A stretch of 64,000 bases of DNA from Martinezella rhizogenes (GTDB lineage: Bacteria; Pseudomonadota; Alphaproteobacteria; Rhizobiales; Rhizobiaceae). This document shows, piece after piece, positions 8,881 through 18,070 of this stretch. The first letter of the stretch is position 1. Each line of letters starts with the position of its first letter. The notes beneath the pieces were generated by a model. That model saw only the letters and a program-made list of their open reading frames with translations. It did no database searches and was not told the DNA's origin. A program made the translations under genes and the position numbers. The stretch lies in contig NZ_SGNY01000012.1 in assembly GCF_007002745.1 (NCBI RefSeq), positions 1 through 64,000 on the forward strand, in the 5' to 3' direction.

Positions 8881-10418
8881 AGAGTTCGGCGCTTGCGGGC
8901 ATCGCACTTGGCATGCCTATCCTCAATACTAAGTTCCTGGTCAACCCGGCCAATGCCGCGGAAAACAAGGTCCTTAAATTTCTCTCGGCCGAAACTCTGA
9001 CCGGCAACTGGGATCCGTCTTCTCACACGACGCTGGCGCAGATCAACCTTGAGAGCTTTGTGTTCGGTTATCTAACCCGCGCACCGATGACGCCGGAAAA
9101 GCCTGACGAGCTCGTCATGGAACTGGCGACCGAGATGAAGCTGATCGACGAGCACACGCTCGAATTCAAGCTGCGCGAAGGCGTCACCTTCCACGACGGC
9201 AAGCCGTTCAGGGCCGAAGACGTCAAGGCGACATTCGAGTATGCAAGTCGCCCCGACCGACCGGCCGCCTGGTATCCCGGTCCCTGTGAAGTCGAAGTCG
9301 TCAGCGATTACGTCGCGCGCGTCAAGACCGACAAGGCCGGCTACCCCGCAAGCCTTTTCTGGTTCCTGTCCTCCTTCCTGCCGATCATGTCGGCAAAGGA
9401 CGTCGCCGACCCGAAGACGCTCTCTGCCCGGCCGAACGGCACCGGTGGTTTCAAGTTCGTCAAGCAGGACGGCAACACGACCGTTCTCGAGGCCTTCGAC
9501 AATTTCTACCTCGGCAAGCCGACGATTCCCGGACTGCATTTCAGCTTCGTCGGCGATGCGACGACCCGGACACTGGCGCTTCTGAATGGCGAGGCCGACC
9601 TTATCGAACGCCTTGAAGCCGAACAGGTCGAAACGATCGAAAAGACCGGCGGCTTCCAGCTTCACAAGGCGATCTCGGTCGAGAACAAGTATCTTTGGTT
9701 CCGTTGCTCGAAGCCGCCCTTCAACGACTGGAGACTGCGTCGCGCCGTGTGCCACGCGATCGACCGGTCGGTGATCGACGATATTCTCGGCGTTTCCGGT
9801 CACGCGTCGAACTGCTACGTGTCTCCGGTCAAGTTCGGCTATGTCGATATCCCGAACTATCCGAAGTTCGATCCGGACCAGTGCCAGAAGCTTTTGGCGG
9901 AAGCCGGCTTCCCGAAGGGCGAAGGTCTGCCCGAACTCGAATACATCACGTCGGTCGGCTTCTACCCGAAGACCAAGGAATATGCCGAGGCCATCACGGC
10001 GATGCTTCAGGAACAGGGCTTCCCCGTCAAGCTCAACGTCATGGAAGTCGCGGCCTGGGGTGACGCGCTCTACGATCGTCCCGGCGGCGGGCCCGGTCAT
10101 ATGATCGACTGCGGCTGGTCGACGGGTTCGCCGGAACCCGATCTGGTGCTGAGGACCCATTTCCACTCGACGACGCACCGCATCTGCGGCATCCAGGATC
10201 CGGAAATCGATGCTGCCCTCGACAAAGAGCGCAACGCCTCAAAGCCCGAGGAACGCAAGAAGGTCATTCAGACCGAGCTGATGCCGTTGCTGGCGGAGAA
10301 GACGCCATCATTTTCTCTCTTCACGTCCGTTTTCATCCACGGCATGCGTGATGGCCTGAGTGGTCTCTACATCTACCCGAATGGTATGATGGACGCCAAC
10401 AAGGCGACATTGGCCTGA
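8853..10418 (+). CDS. Dpp/Opp-type ABC importer, periplasmic solute-binding protein
   Basis: The 521-residue product is a family 5 (SBP_bac_5) extracellular solute-binding protein, the receptor of a dipeptide/oligopeptide-type importer. The N-terminus carries a twin-arginine-like export signal (FNRRSLLKSSALAG) ending near NPANAAEN. Family landmarks include LEFKLREGVTFHDGKPFRAEDV and LRRAVCHAIDRSVI. The open frame extends upstream to 8595, but only the ATG at 8853, inside the amidase 3' end and preceded by GGAG, gives a signal peptide. It is followed by a stem-loop and two permease genes. The ligand may be a peptide or a small amide; the adjoining amidase favours an amide (inference). Confidence 0.9.
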   Translation: MEFNRRSLLKSSALAGIALGMPILNTKFLVNPANAAENKVLKFLSAETLTGNWDPSSHTTLAQINLESFVFGYLTRAPMTPEKPDELVMELATEMKLIDEHTLEFKLREGVTFHDGKPFRAEDVKATFEYASRPDRPAAWYPGPCEVEVVSDYVARVKTDKAGYPASLFWFLSSFLPIMSAKDVADPKTLSARPNGTGGFKFVKQDGNTTVLEAFDNFYLGKPTIPGLHFSFVGDATTRTLALLNGEADLIERLEAEQVETIEKTGGFQLHKAISVENKYLWFRCSKPPFNDWRLRRAVCHAIDRSVIDDILGVSGHASNCYVSPVKFGYVDIPNYPKFDPDQCQKLLAEAGFPKGEGLPELEYITSVGFYPKTKEYAEAITAMLQEQGFPVKLNVMEVAAWGDALYDRPGGGPGHMIDCGWSTGSPEPDLVLRTHFHSTTHRICGIQDPEIDAALDKERNASKPEERKKVIQTELMPLLAEKTPSFSLFTSVFIHGMRDGLSGLYIYPNGMMDANKATLA

Positions 10419-10427
10419 TCCAGCGCT

Positions 10428-10452
10428 GCGGCCACTGCCTGGCAGTGGCCGC
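10428..10452 (+). promoter_or_regulatory. Stem-loop between binding-protein and permease genes
   Basis: GCGGCCACTGCC and GGCAGTGGCCGC form a near-perfect inverted repeat right after the binding-protein stop codon, with no T-tract. Such hairpins often protect the binding-protein part of the transcript, raising its level over the permease part. A comparable one follows the second importer's binding-protein gene at 25823. Confidence 0.55.
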
Positions 10453-10480
10453 CTTGGCCCCGACAGACTAGGGTAAGTAC

Positions 10481-11461
10481 ATGTTCCTTCTATCATTCCT
10501 GATGAGACGGCTTCTGCAGGGGGGCCTGATCATCCTTCTCGTCATATTCATCATCTTCACGCTGTTGCGTGTGGTGCCGGGTGACCCCGCGCGCCTTATC
10601 GTCGGCGGCATGGCCCCTGATGCGGTCGTGGCGATGAAGGCAAAGGAACTTGGTCTCGATCGGGCCATCCCGCTGCAATTCGTCTCCTATCTTGGCCATT
10701 TGGCGACCGGCGATCTTGGCACGTCGTTCGTCAGGCCGAAGAGCGGGGCGAGCCTGGCCGGCTCGGCCTATAACGACCCGACACGCGAAGAGCGGGCGAA
10801 GGTCCTAGATCTCATTCTCGATACACTCCCGATGACCCTGCAGCTCGCAGCCGTCGCACTGGTCATCGCGTTGCTCGTTGCTGTTCCGCTCGGCCTTGCC
10901 GGCGGGCTCTATCAGGGTCGCTGGCCCGACAAACTCGCGCTCGCATTGGGGTCGATCTTCGTCTCGACCCCGAACTTCTGGCTGGGCATCGTGCTGACGC
11001 TCTTTCTGTCGGTGAAGCTCAGGCTTCTGCCCGCGATCGGCTACAACGGCTTCGAATACACCATTCTGCCCGCGATCGTGCTCGCGGTGGAGATTGCGCC
11101 GTTCATCCTGCGTACGTTGACCGTTTCTGTCGCTCAGGTGTTGCGCGAAGACTTCATTCAGCTTGCTGCTGTTAGAGGCCTGAGCCGCGGGCGCACGATC
11201 TTCTCGCATGTGCTGGGCAATTCCGCGGTCCCGTTGATCAACTTGCTGGGTGTGCAACTCGGCATGCTTCTGGGCGGCGTCCTCGTGGTCGAGTTCATCT
11301 TCGACTATCCGGGCCTTGGGCTCCTGACGATCAATGCCGTTCAACAGCGCGACTTTCCGCTCATCCAGGGCGTCGCGATCTTCATTTCCGTGATGTTCGT
11401 GGTGATCAACATCCTGGTCGATCTTATCGCGATGACCATCGATCCGAGACTGGAATACTGA
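10481..11461 (+). CDS. Dpp/Opp-type ABC importer, permease subunit 1 (DppB-like)
   Basis: This is an inner-membrane permease of 326 residues. The start LSFLMRRLLQGGLIILLVI gives the usual DppB N-terminal helix followed by RVVPGDPARL. A BPD-type EAA loop (LAAVRGLSRGRTIFSHVLGN) provides contact with the ATPase, and about six hydrophobic helices are visible. An insert near residues 85-105 (RPKSGASLAG onwards) is somewhat longer than in E. coli DppB. It sits 62 bases after the binding-protein gene and one base before its partner permease, as expected for one operon. Confidence 0.9.
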   Translation: MFLLSFLMRRLLQGGLIILLVIFIIFTLLRVVPGDPARLIVGGMAPDAVVAMKAKELGLDRAIPLQFVSYLGHLATGDLGTSFVRPKSGASLAGSAYNDPTREERAKVLDLILDTLPMTLQLAAVALVIALLVAVPLGLAGGLYQGRWPDKLALALGSIFVSTPNFWLGIVLTLFLSVKLRLLPAIGYNGFEYTILPAIVLAVEIAPFILRTLTVSVAQVLREDFIQLAAVRGLSRGRTIFSHVLGNSAVPLINLLGVQLGMLLGGVLVVEFIFDYPGLGLLTINAVQQRDFPLIQGVAIFISVMFVVINILVDLIAMTIDPRLEY

Positions 11462-11462
11462 G

Positions 11463-12380
11463 ATGACCGATATCGTAGAATTGAGCGCCACCGAGCGCAC
11501 CGTCGTCAAGCGCGGCACCACACCGACCAGACGCATGTTGCAAATTGCCGTGGGGCGCCTCGACTTTCGCATTGGCCTCATCGGCTTCGGATTGCTGCTT
11601 GGACTTGCGATTCTCCTGCCATTTGTCAGTTCGGTTGATCCGCTCAAGATGGCCTACAGCCACAAGTTTATTCCGCCATTCCCTTCCGAGGGCTGGCAAT
11701 GGCCTTATGTGCTCGGTACCGATCAACTCGGCCGTGACGTTCTGATGCGCTGTCTCGTCGGACTGTGTTATTCGCTGTTCATCGGCGTGACGACCGTGGT
11801 TCTGATGTTCATCGTCGGCTGCAGTCTCGGTCTTCTTGCCGGTTTTCGTGGTGGTTGGCTCGATACGGTCATCATGCGGCTGACCGATGCTCAGCTGTCA
11901 ATTCCGATGATCATTCTTGCCATCACCATTCTCGGCGTGTCACGCCCGACCGTGCCTGCGATCATCCTCGTGCTTGGCCTCTCCGGCTGGCCGCTCTATG
12001 CCCGCGTCGCGAGATCCGTGGCGCTCGGCGAACGCAATCGCGGCTATGTTCTCGGTGAGAGGGTTCTCGGTGCCTCGGACCTTCGCATCATGCTGTTGTT
12101 TGTGGCGCCTGTCGTTCTGCCTCCGATCGCCTTCGTCGCTGTGCTCGATATCGCCCGCATGATGATCTTCGAGTCGATCCTCGGCTTTCTCGGTCTCGGG
12201 GTTCAGCCGCCGACACCGACATTCGGCAACGTGATCGCGGATTCACGAAAGTATCTGCTGAACGCATGGTGGATCGCGACGATGCCCGGTCTGTTCCTGC
12301 TGATATCGCTGACCTGCCTCAATCTGATGGGTTCGGCGTTGGAGCGCGCGCGCAATGCGGTTCTGAGAGGGGATGCGTAA
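11463..12380 (+). CDS. Dpp/Opp-type ABC importer, permease subunit 2 (DppC-like)
   Basis: The 305-residue partner permease shows DppC landmarks: a cytoplasmic N-terminus before a first helix near 40-60 (LIGFGLLLGLAILLPFV), VLGTDQLGRDVLMRCLVG, and an EAA loop of the form YVLGERVLGASDLRIMLLFV. It ends ESILGFLGLGVQPPTPTFGNVI and LNLMGSALERARN, both typical. It directly abuts the ATPase start at 12381 with no intergenic base, so the two are very likely translationally coupled. Confidence 0.9.
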   Translation: MTDIVELSATERTVVKRGTTPTRRMLQIAVGRLDFRIGLIGFGLLLGLAILLPFVSSVDPLKMAYSHKFIPPFPSEGWQWPYVLGTDQLGRDVLMRCLVGLCYSLFIGVTTVVLMFIVGCSLGLLAGFRGGWLDTVIMRLTDAQLSIPMIILAITILGVSRPTVPAIILVLGLSGWPLYARVARSVALGERNRGYVLGERVLGASDLRIMLLFVAPVVLPPIAFVAVLDIARMMIFESILGFLGLGVQPPTPTFGNVIADSRKYLLNAWWIATMPGLFLLISLTCLNLMGSALERARNAVLRGDA

Positions 12381-14192
12381 ATGAGTGATCCAATCCTAGC
12401 TGTCTCCAATCTCTCGGTCGATCTCCTGCGGGATGGCGGCAAACGGCGCATCGTCGACAATGTGGACTTTGCGCTCCAGCCAGGCGAAGTTCTCGGCCTC
12501 GTCGGCGAAGCCGGATCGGGCAAGTCGGTGCTGGCGCGTGCCATGGTGAACGCCATTCAAGCACCGCTGGAAATCTCTTCCGGTCAGGTGATTTTTGAAG
12601 GAAAGGACGTCCTCTCCCTCGATGCGCGGGGTCTTCGGTCGATCAGAGGAAACCGCATTGGCTTCATCGGTGCAAACCCCATGGGTTCGCTTGATCCGAG
12701 GCTGCCGATCGGCCATCAGATCGTCGAGAAGCTTCGATCTGTCCGGCCTGATATCGGTAAGGCGGAAGCGAAGGAAAAAGTTCTCGATCTCCTTGGCCGG
12801 GTGCATATTCCCTCACCGCGCTCTCGCTTCCACGAGGCGCCCTTCCAATTCTCCGGCGGTATGATGCAGCGCGTGATGATTGTCGATGCGCTCGTTTCCG
12901 AGCCATCGCTTGTTATCGCCGACAATATTACGCAGCCGCTCGATGTAACGGTCGCAGCCCAGATTATCCGGCTTATCGACAGCCTCAGGCAAAGCCTCGA
13001 CACGGCGTTCCTGTTTATCTCTTCGTCGTTACCGGTGGTGTCACAGATTGCCGAGCGAACGCTCGTCATGCAAGGCGGCCGCATCGTCGAACGGGGCAAG
13101 ACTGCCGATATTGCTGCCAACCCGCAGCAAGCCTATACGCGCGCCCTCCTCTCGCGCATTCCATCGATCTGGAAGAACGTGTCGGCGCCGGAAGCAAAAG
13201 ACGGTGAGGCTGTCCTGACCGTCGAAAATGCAACCCGAACCTATAGCGTGCGCCGGCGCGATGCGTTCAATGCCTTCAACGAAGTCAAGGCGGTTCGGGA
13301 CGTGTCCTTTACCGTCAAGGCGGGTGAAAATTTTGGCATCGTCGGGGAAAGCGGTTGCGGCAAATCCACGCTTACGCGCCTGCTTGCCTGGCTCGAACAG
13401 CCAAATGCCGGTCGCATTGCGTTCCTCGGGAAGAACCTCTCGAGTCTCTCTGCTCGTTCGTTGACGGAGATGCGCAAATCGTTCCAGCTTCTGCTGCAGG
13501 ACCCCTATGGATCGCTGCCGGCGGGCATGTCGATCATACGCATGATCGAGGAGCCGCTTCTGATCCACGGCGTCGGCCGGCGTGATGCCGAGCAGCGCGC
13601 GCAGGAGGCCATGCGCGAAGTCGGCCTTCATGCGGACCTCGCCGAACGATTGCCTGTGGGGCTTAGCGCCGGGCAGCGCCAGCGCATCAACATTGCTCGA
13701 GCCCTGGTGCTGAAGCCGCGCCTCTTGATCCTTGACGAGACCTTGTCGGCGCTCGACCAGGTCGAGCAGGCCGAGCTCCTCGATCTCTTCAAACGGCTCC
13801 AGGCGGCACACGGGTTTTCCTACATTTTCATATCTCACGACCTGGCGCTGGTCCGTCGTATCTGTCACCGCGTGGCGGTCATGTATCTAGGGCGCATCGT
13901 CGAACTGGCTGACAACACGACGCTTTTTGAACATCCGCACCACCCGTATACGCGGGCGCTGCTGAGCGCCATGCCGACGCTGGAGGAAAACCGTTTCCCG
14001 GGCGCGCAATATCTGCTCGATGGCGAGCCCCCGAGCCCCATTCATCTTCCGGTCGGCTGCTCGTTCCGTTCGCGCTGCCCGCGCGCGCAGAGCGACTGCG
14101 AAAAGACCGATCCGATGCTTGTGGGTTCTGATGGCGGGAATTACGCAGCCTGCCTGCATCGGCATGAGGACGAGGCGGTCCATGTCCAGTGA
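12381..14192 (+). CDS. Dpp/Opp-type ABC importer, fused double ATPase (DppD-DppF-like)
   Basis: The 603-residue protein fuses the two nucleotide-binding domains of a peptide-type importer. Domain 1 (about 1-265) has Walker A GEAGSGKSV at 43-50 and signature FSGGMMQRV, but its Walker B region reads IADNITQPLD, so the catalytic Glu after D181 is Asn182. Domain 2 (about 275-570) has GESGCGKSTL, LSAGQRQRI and LILDETLSALD with the Glu present. The oligopeptide C-terminal extension with cysteines (CSFRSRCPRAQSDC) follows. One competent and one degenerate site are therefore expected. The last 11 bases overlap the DeoR regulator start. Confidence 0.92.
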   Translation: MSDPILAVSNLSVDLLRDGGKRRIVDNVDFALQPGEVLGLVGEAGSGKSVLARAMVNAIQAPLEISSGQVIFEGKDVLSLDARGLRSIRGNRIGFIGANPMGSLDPRLPIGHQIVEKLRSVRPDIGKAEAKEKVLDLLGRVHIPSPRSRFHEAPFQFSGGMMQRVMIVDALVSEPSLVIADNITQPLDVTVAAQIIRLIDSLRQSLDTAFLFISSSLPVVSQIAERTLVMQGGRIVERGKTADIAANPQQAYTRALLSRIPSIWKNVSAPEAKDGEAVLTVENATRTYSVRRRDAFNAFNEVKAVRDVSFTVKAGENFGIVGESGCGKSTLTRLLAWLEQPNAGRIAFLGKNLSSLSARSLTEMRKSFQLLLQDPYGSLPAGMSIIRMIEEPLLIHGVGRRDAEQRAQEAMREVGLHADLAERLPVGLSAGQRQRINIARALVLKPRLLILDETLSALDQVEQAELLDLFKRLQAAHGFSYIFISHDLALVRRICHRVAVMYLGRIVELADNTTLFEHPHHPYTRALLSAMPTLEENRFPGAQYLLDGEPPSPIHLPVGCSFRSRCPRAQSDCEKTDPMLVGSDGGNYAACLHRHEDEAVHVQ

Positions 14193-14940
14193 GATCCGCA
14201 AGGAGATCATCCTGGAGCGTCTCGGCCGTGATCAGCGCGTCAGCGTTGTCGAGCTTTCAGCAGAGTTCGGCGTTTCGGGCGAAACCATTCGCCGCGATCT
14301 GAAGAACCTCGAAGCAGAAGGTGCTGTGCGCCGCGTGCATGGCGGCGCAATTCCAGCCGGCCGCACAGCCGACACGCCGATTACCGAGCGCATCAAGCTC
14401 AACTCGACTGAGAAGGATGCGGTTGCCGGCGTGGCGCGCAACCTGATCAATGACGACTGTGTGATCTTCCTCGATACCGGCACGACGACGCTTGCGCTCG
14501 CGCGCCGGCTGATCGGCTTCAAGAAGCTTCGGCTCTACACGAATTCCCTGATGATTGCACAAGCCGCCTGCCAGCATTTCGGCGTCAGCGTGCACGTGAC
14601 GCCTGGAAATCTGCGACCGGTCGAGCAGGACCTGGTCGGCTATGACACGCTATCCTACATCCAGCAGTTCCACTTCGACATGGTCTTCATGGGTGCCGCG
14701 GCAGTCAATGTCGAATATGGCTTCATGGACTATGAAGAAGACGAGGCGCGAATCCGTCAGATCCTCATAAAGCGGTCCTCGCGAAGCGTCATGCTGGCCG
14801 ATCATTCGAAGTTTGGAAGGGTCGGCAATGTGATCACCGCTCCCTTCGGGCAAATCGGTGCGCTTGTGACCGACCGGCGTCCGCCGGAAGACATCCTCGG
14901 CGCCGTTCGGGCAGAAGAACTGGAGATCATCCATGCTTGA
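14182..14940 (+). CDS. DeoR-family transcriptional regulator (copy 1)
   Basis: This 252-residue regulator has an N-terminal DeoR winged helix (LERLGRDQRVSVVELSAEF then SGETIRRDLKNLEAEGAVRR) and a C-terminal sugar-phosphate-isomerase-like effector domain with FLDTGTTTLALAR and LVTDRRPPEDI. The effector is usually a phosphorylated metabolite. I start it at the ATG at 14182, which makes it exactly as long as its paralogue at 18913-19671, about four-fifths identical by eye. It lies within the amidase/importer operon and probably controls it. The phosphotransferase products downstream are candidate effectors (inference). Confidence 0.92.
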   Translation: MSSEIRKEIILERLGRDQRVSVVELSAEFGVSGETIRRDLKNLEAEGAVRRVHGGAIPAGRTADTPITERIKLNSTEKDAVAGVARNLINDDCVIFLDTGTTTLALARRLIGFKKLRLYTNSLMIAQAACQHFGVSVHVTPGNLRPVEQDLVGYDTLSYIQQFHFDMVFMGAAAVNVEYGFMDYEEDEARIRQILIKRSSRSVMLADHSKFGRVGNVITAPFGQIGALVTDRRPPEDILGAVRAEELEIIHA

Positions 14941-16198
14941 CGCGGCGACGACACGGCGGACGGATTTCGATGCGATCTTCGACCGAATTTCTGCCATCGG
15001 TGCTCATCCCGGAGCGGGAGTGACGCGCCTCGCGGCGAGCGCCGAGGACGGCATGGCGCGAGGTGTTTTTGCCGTGTGGATGGAACAGGCAGCCGTCCAG
15101 ATCGCGAATGATGCGATCGGCAATCAGTTTGCCTGCTTCGATTGGGCCGGTCAGGATGCGCCCTGGATTTTTGCGGGCTCGCATCTGGACACCCAACCCC
15201 GAGGCGGTCGTTTCGACGGCACCTTGGGTGTCCTGACTGCCGGACAGGCCGCGCTCGCTATTCACGCCGAGGTGCAACGCGGACTGTGCAAACCGCGCTA
15301 CAACCTCGCGGTGGTCAACTGGACGAATGAGGAAGGCGCCCGCTACCAGCCGAGCCTGACCGGCAGCACGGTCTTCTCCGGCGCATTGGCGCTTGGCGAT
15401 GCATTGGAACTACGCGACGGAGACGGCGTATCCCTCAAGCGCGCGCTCGAGGCCATAGGCGTCAGCGGCAGTTCGGGAATTGTTCCCCCTCCCCCGAAAG
15501 CCTATGTCGAGCTGCATGTCGAGCAGGGACGGAAACTTCTCGAAGCGGGCCGAAAGATCGGCGTCGTCGAAGGAACCTGGGCGGCGCGCAAGAAGACCGT
15601 CCGCTGGATCGGCCGGGCAGCGCATACGGGTCCGACGCCGATGGCCGATCGCCGAGATGCGCTTCTCGCCGCAGCAAGAGGAATTGCCGCCTTCGAAGCA
15701 GTCGTCGCGGCCAGCCATCCCCTCCTCCACCGCTCCGCTGCGCGCCTCGTGGTCGAGCCCAACTCGCCGAACGTTGTCGTCGACCGGGCGACTGTGTGGT
15801 TCGAGCTCAGGGGGCCTGACGTGGCCGAACTCGACATGGCAGGTGAGCTCGCCCTTGCCGCGCTCGAAAAGGCGGCAGCCGAAACCGGCACGCAGCTGGA
15901 AATCGTCGCCGATACTTTGCGCGATCCCGCCAGCATGGACAGGCGGTTAATGGCACTCGTCGATCGCACGGCACGTTCTTGCGGTTTCGAGCCATTGACC
16001 ATGCGTTCGGTTGCAGGCCACGATGCTGTCGCCTTGCAAAACAGTGGTATCCCGTCGGCGCTGATCTTCATTCCGAGCGTCGATGGCATCGCCCATCATC
16101 CCGACGAACTGACCGAGCCACAGGACGTGCAGGCGGGGCTGGCGGTGCTGACCGCCACGCTTCGCAACATCATTGAGGGAGAGTTCCATGCAGGATGA
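14933..16198 (+). CDS. M20-family amidohydrolase (N-carbamoylase/allantoate amidohydrolase type)
   Basis: The 421-residue enzyme is of the M20/M28 dizinc amidohydrolase group that includes N-carbamoyl-L-amino acid hydrolase, beta-ureidopropionase and allantoate amidohydrolase. Metal-ligand motifs are visible in order: AGSHLDTQPRGGRFDG, NWTNEEGARY, YVELHVEQG and a C-terminal SVAGHDAVALQNSG with PSVDGIAHHPDE. The dimerisation domain follows RKKTVRWIGRAAHTGPTPM. It overlaps the regulator's stop by eight bases and the next gene by eleven. It cleaves a C-N bond of an amide or ureido substrate; which one cannot be told here. Confidence 0.88.
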   Translation: MLDAATTRRTDFDAIFDRISAIGAHPGAGVTRLAASAEDGMARGVFAVWMEQAAVQIANDAIGNQFACFDWAGQDAPWIFAGSHLDTQPRGGRFDGTLGVLTAGQAALAIHAEVQRGLCKPRYNLAVVNWTNEEGARYQPSLTGSTVFSGALALGDALELRDGDGVSLKRALEAIGVSGSSGIVPPPPKAYVELHVEQGRKLLEAGRKIGVVEGTWAARKKTVRWIGRAAHTGPTPMADRRDALLAAARGIAAFEAVVAASHPLLHRSAARLVVEPNSPNVVVDRATVWFELRGPDVAELDMAGELALAALEKAAAETGTQLEIVADTLRDPASMDRRLMALVDRTARSCGFEPLTMRSVAGHDAVALQNSGIPSALIFIPSVDGIAHHPDELTEPQDVQAGLAVLTATLRNIIEGEFHAG

Positions 16199-17117
16199 TG
16201 CTGCAGTTCAGGCTGCGCTCGACGCGGTCGGCCTTTCCGGCGCCACCCTCTCAGCTCCGATTGGCGGAGTGGTGTCGCCCATTCACCGCGGCGTCGAAAA
16301 TCTCTGCTTTTTCGCAAGCAAGGCGGATCAGCCGCGGGTTTTCGTCAAACGTCTCCACGATGACATGTCTCGGTTTGTTGCCCTGAACCATGTGGCGGAG
16401 GCCAGCCGCAAGGCAGGCGAACTGGGCATTGCCCCGCGGCTCATCCATGCCGCTCCCGAGGGCGGCGTCCTGGTATTCGAAGCGCTTGGCGAGGAATGGG
16501 CGTGGGGGCATGCCGATGTCCTTCGCCGCCCGCGGGTTCTCGAAAATCTTCTGACGGCAAAACGCAGCTTCCATCAGGCTGAGAGGCTTGGCGAAACGCG
16601 CAGCGTTTTCGAGCTCGTTGCCGCCTACCGGCAGCTTGCCGAAGGAGCGGATGTGATCTTGCCAGCACCGGTATTCACCGTCTCTGCTGCCGTCGAGCGC
16701 ATTGCCGGCGCCATCGGCGCCGCAGGTGTCGATACGGTCCCGTGCCACGCGGACGGCATCTCGTCGAACGTCATGGTCGGACCGGACGACGGAGTTCGGC
16801 TGGTCGATTTCGAGTGGGCGCGCCAGGCGGACCCCGCGTACGATATCGGAACCGTGCTGGCCGAACTCCTCCCATTCGATGGCGAGGCGCTGCTGGCCAT
16901 TGAAATCGCAACCGGAAAGCCGGATGCGAGCGTGCTCGCGCGGGCACGCCTTTATGGAGCGGCCGACGATCTCATGTGGGCGCTTTGGGGCTTCATCAAT
17001 GCCGCACGCTCGCCGCGCAAGCATGTTGAATTCTTCAAATACGCCGAATGGCGGCTTCTGAGAGCCCGCACGGTCATCGAAGGACCACGCTTTGAAACAT
17101 GGCTGAAACAGGTCTGA
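16188..17117 (+). CDS. Choline kinase/APH-like small-molecule phosphotransferase 1
   Basis: The protein (309 residues from the ATG at 16188, preceded by GAGGGAGAG) has the protein-kinase-like fold of aminoglycoside and choline/ethanolamine kinases. The catalytic motif CHADGISSNVMV is followed by a metal-binding VRLVDFEWA. The N-lobe includes NLCFFASKADQPRVFVKRL with the presumed ATP-binding lysine. It is the first of two tandem genes of this fold; its stop TGA overlaps the next possible start. The substrate is unknown; choline, ethanolamine or another amino alcohol is plausible beside eutBC. Confidence 0.82.
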   Translation: MQDDAAVQAALDAVGLSGATLSAPIGGVVSPIHRGVENLCFFASKADQPRVFVKRLHDDMSRFVALNHVAEASRKAGELGIAPRLIHAAPEGGVLVFEALGEEWAWGHADVLRRPRVLENLLTAKRSFHQAERLGETRSVFELVAAYRQLAEGADVILPAPVFTVSAAVERIAGAIGAAGVDTVPCHADGISSNVMVGPDDGVRLVDFEWARQADPAYDIGTVLAELLPFDGEALLAIEIATGKPDASVLARARLYGAADDLMWALWGFINAARSPRKHVEFFKYAEWRLLRARTVIEGPRFETWLKQV

Positions 17118-17128
17118 TGGAGAGAGCG

Positions 17129-18067
17129 ATGAGACTGAGATTGGGTGAAGGCGCATCGCAGGCCGAGCAGGCGATCGAGCAGGCCATCATAGCCGTGGCG
17201 GACTGGCGAGGCCTCGAGGTTTCCTACGAACCAGTACCCGGGGGCATCAGCAATCCCAACTGGCGGGTTTACGTCGAAGGTGCGCCGCACAGCTTCTTCG
17301 TGAAGATACCCGGCGCTGGGACCGAAATGTTCATCGACCGGAGAACTGCCAACGAAGCCGGCCGCAGGGCGCACGAGGCGGGCGTCGGCGCCCGGATCAT
17401 CGAGTTCTTCCCCGAAACGGGGGTCGAGGTGAGTGAATTCGTCGAGGGGCTCAGAACATCGACAAACGCCGATTTTCTTGATCCTGTCATCCGCCTCAAC
17501 GGTCTTCGTGCGCTGAAGGCCTTCAACGACACCGCACCGCTTTCGCAGCGAAAGACCACCTTCGACATGATCGACGAACATTTCCAGCAGGTCCTGGAGC
17601 TTGGCGGCGATTTCCCGAGCGACTTCGGCTGGATGAATGCGCGCTATCGCGAGGCGCGAGCTGCGCTCGAGGCATCGGGTCTCGATCTCGCGCCCTGCAT
17701 GAACGACACACTGGCCGGCAATTTCCTCCTTCATTCCGATCGCCGGGTCATGCTTGTCGATTTCGAATACGCCTCCACCAATGATCGGGCGGCGGAACTC
17801 GCGCTTTGGTTCTGCGAGATGTGCTTCTCGCCGGAGACCGAAAAGGAACTGATCGAGGAATATTATGGCCGGGCGGATCCGGGCGTTCTGGCGCGGATCG
17901 CTTTGTTCAAGGCTCTCGTCGACCTCAAATGGTCGACCTGGGCGATGGTGCAGAACGAAGTCTCGCGTCTTGACTTCGACTTCTTCAAATATGGGTTCTG
18001 GAAACATATGCGCGCGCGTTTCGCAATGAGCAATTCGCTGTGGCCGCAATGGCTGAAGGCGGTCTGA
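17129..18067 (+). CDS. Choline kinase/APH-like small-molecule phosphotransferase 2
   Basis: This is a second protein of the choline-kinase/APH fold, with YEPVPGGISNPNWRVYV and HSFFVKIPG in the N-lobe, the catalytic segment CMNDTLAGNFLL, and VMLVDFEYAST. The Brenner-type His of the usual HND motif is replaced by Met, while Asn-Asp and the downstream Asn are kept. The frame opens at 17099, but the ATG at 17129 has GGAGAGAG well placed; ATG 17117, overlapping the previous stop, is an alternative. Two divergent kinases side by side could act on different parts of one substrate or form a heteromer (inference). Confidence 0.82.
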   Translation: MRLRLGEGASQAEQAIEQAIIAVADWRGLEVSYEPVPGGISNPNWRVYVEGAPHSFFVKIPGAGTEMFIDRRTANEAGRRAHEAGVGARIIEFFPETGVEVSEFVEGLRTSTNADFLDPVIRLNGLRALKAFNDTAPLSQRKTTFDMIDEHFQQVLELGGDFPSDFGWMNARYREARAALEASGLDLAPCMNDTLAGNFLLHSDRRVMLVDFEYASTNDRAAELALWFCEMCFSPETEKELIEEYYGRADPGVLARIALFKALVDLKWSTWAMVQNEVSRLDFDFFKYGFWKHMRARFAMSNSLWPQWLKAV

Positions 18068-18070
18068 CAC

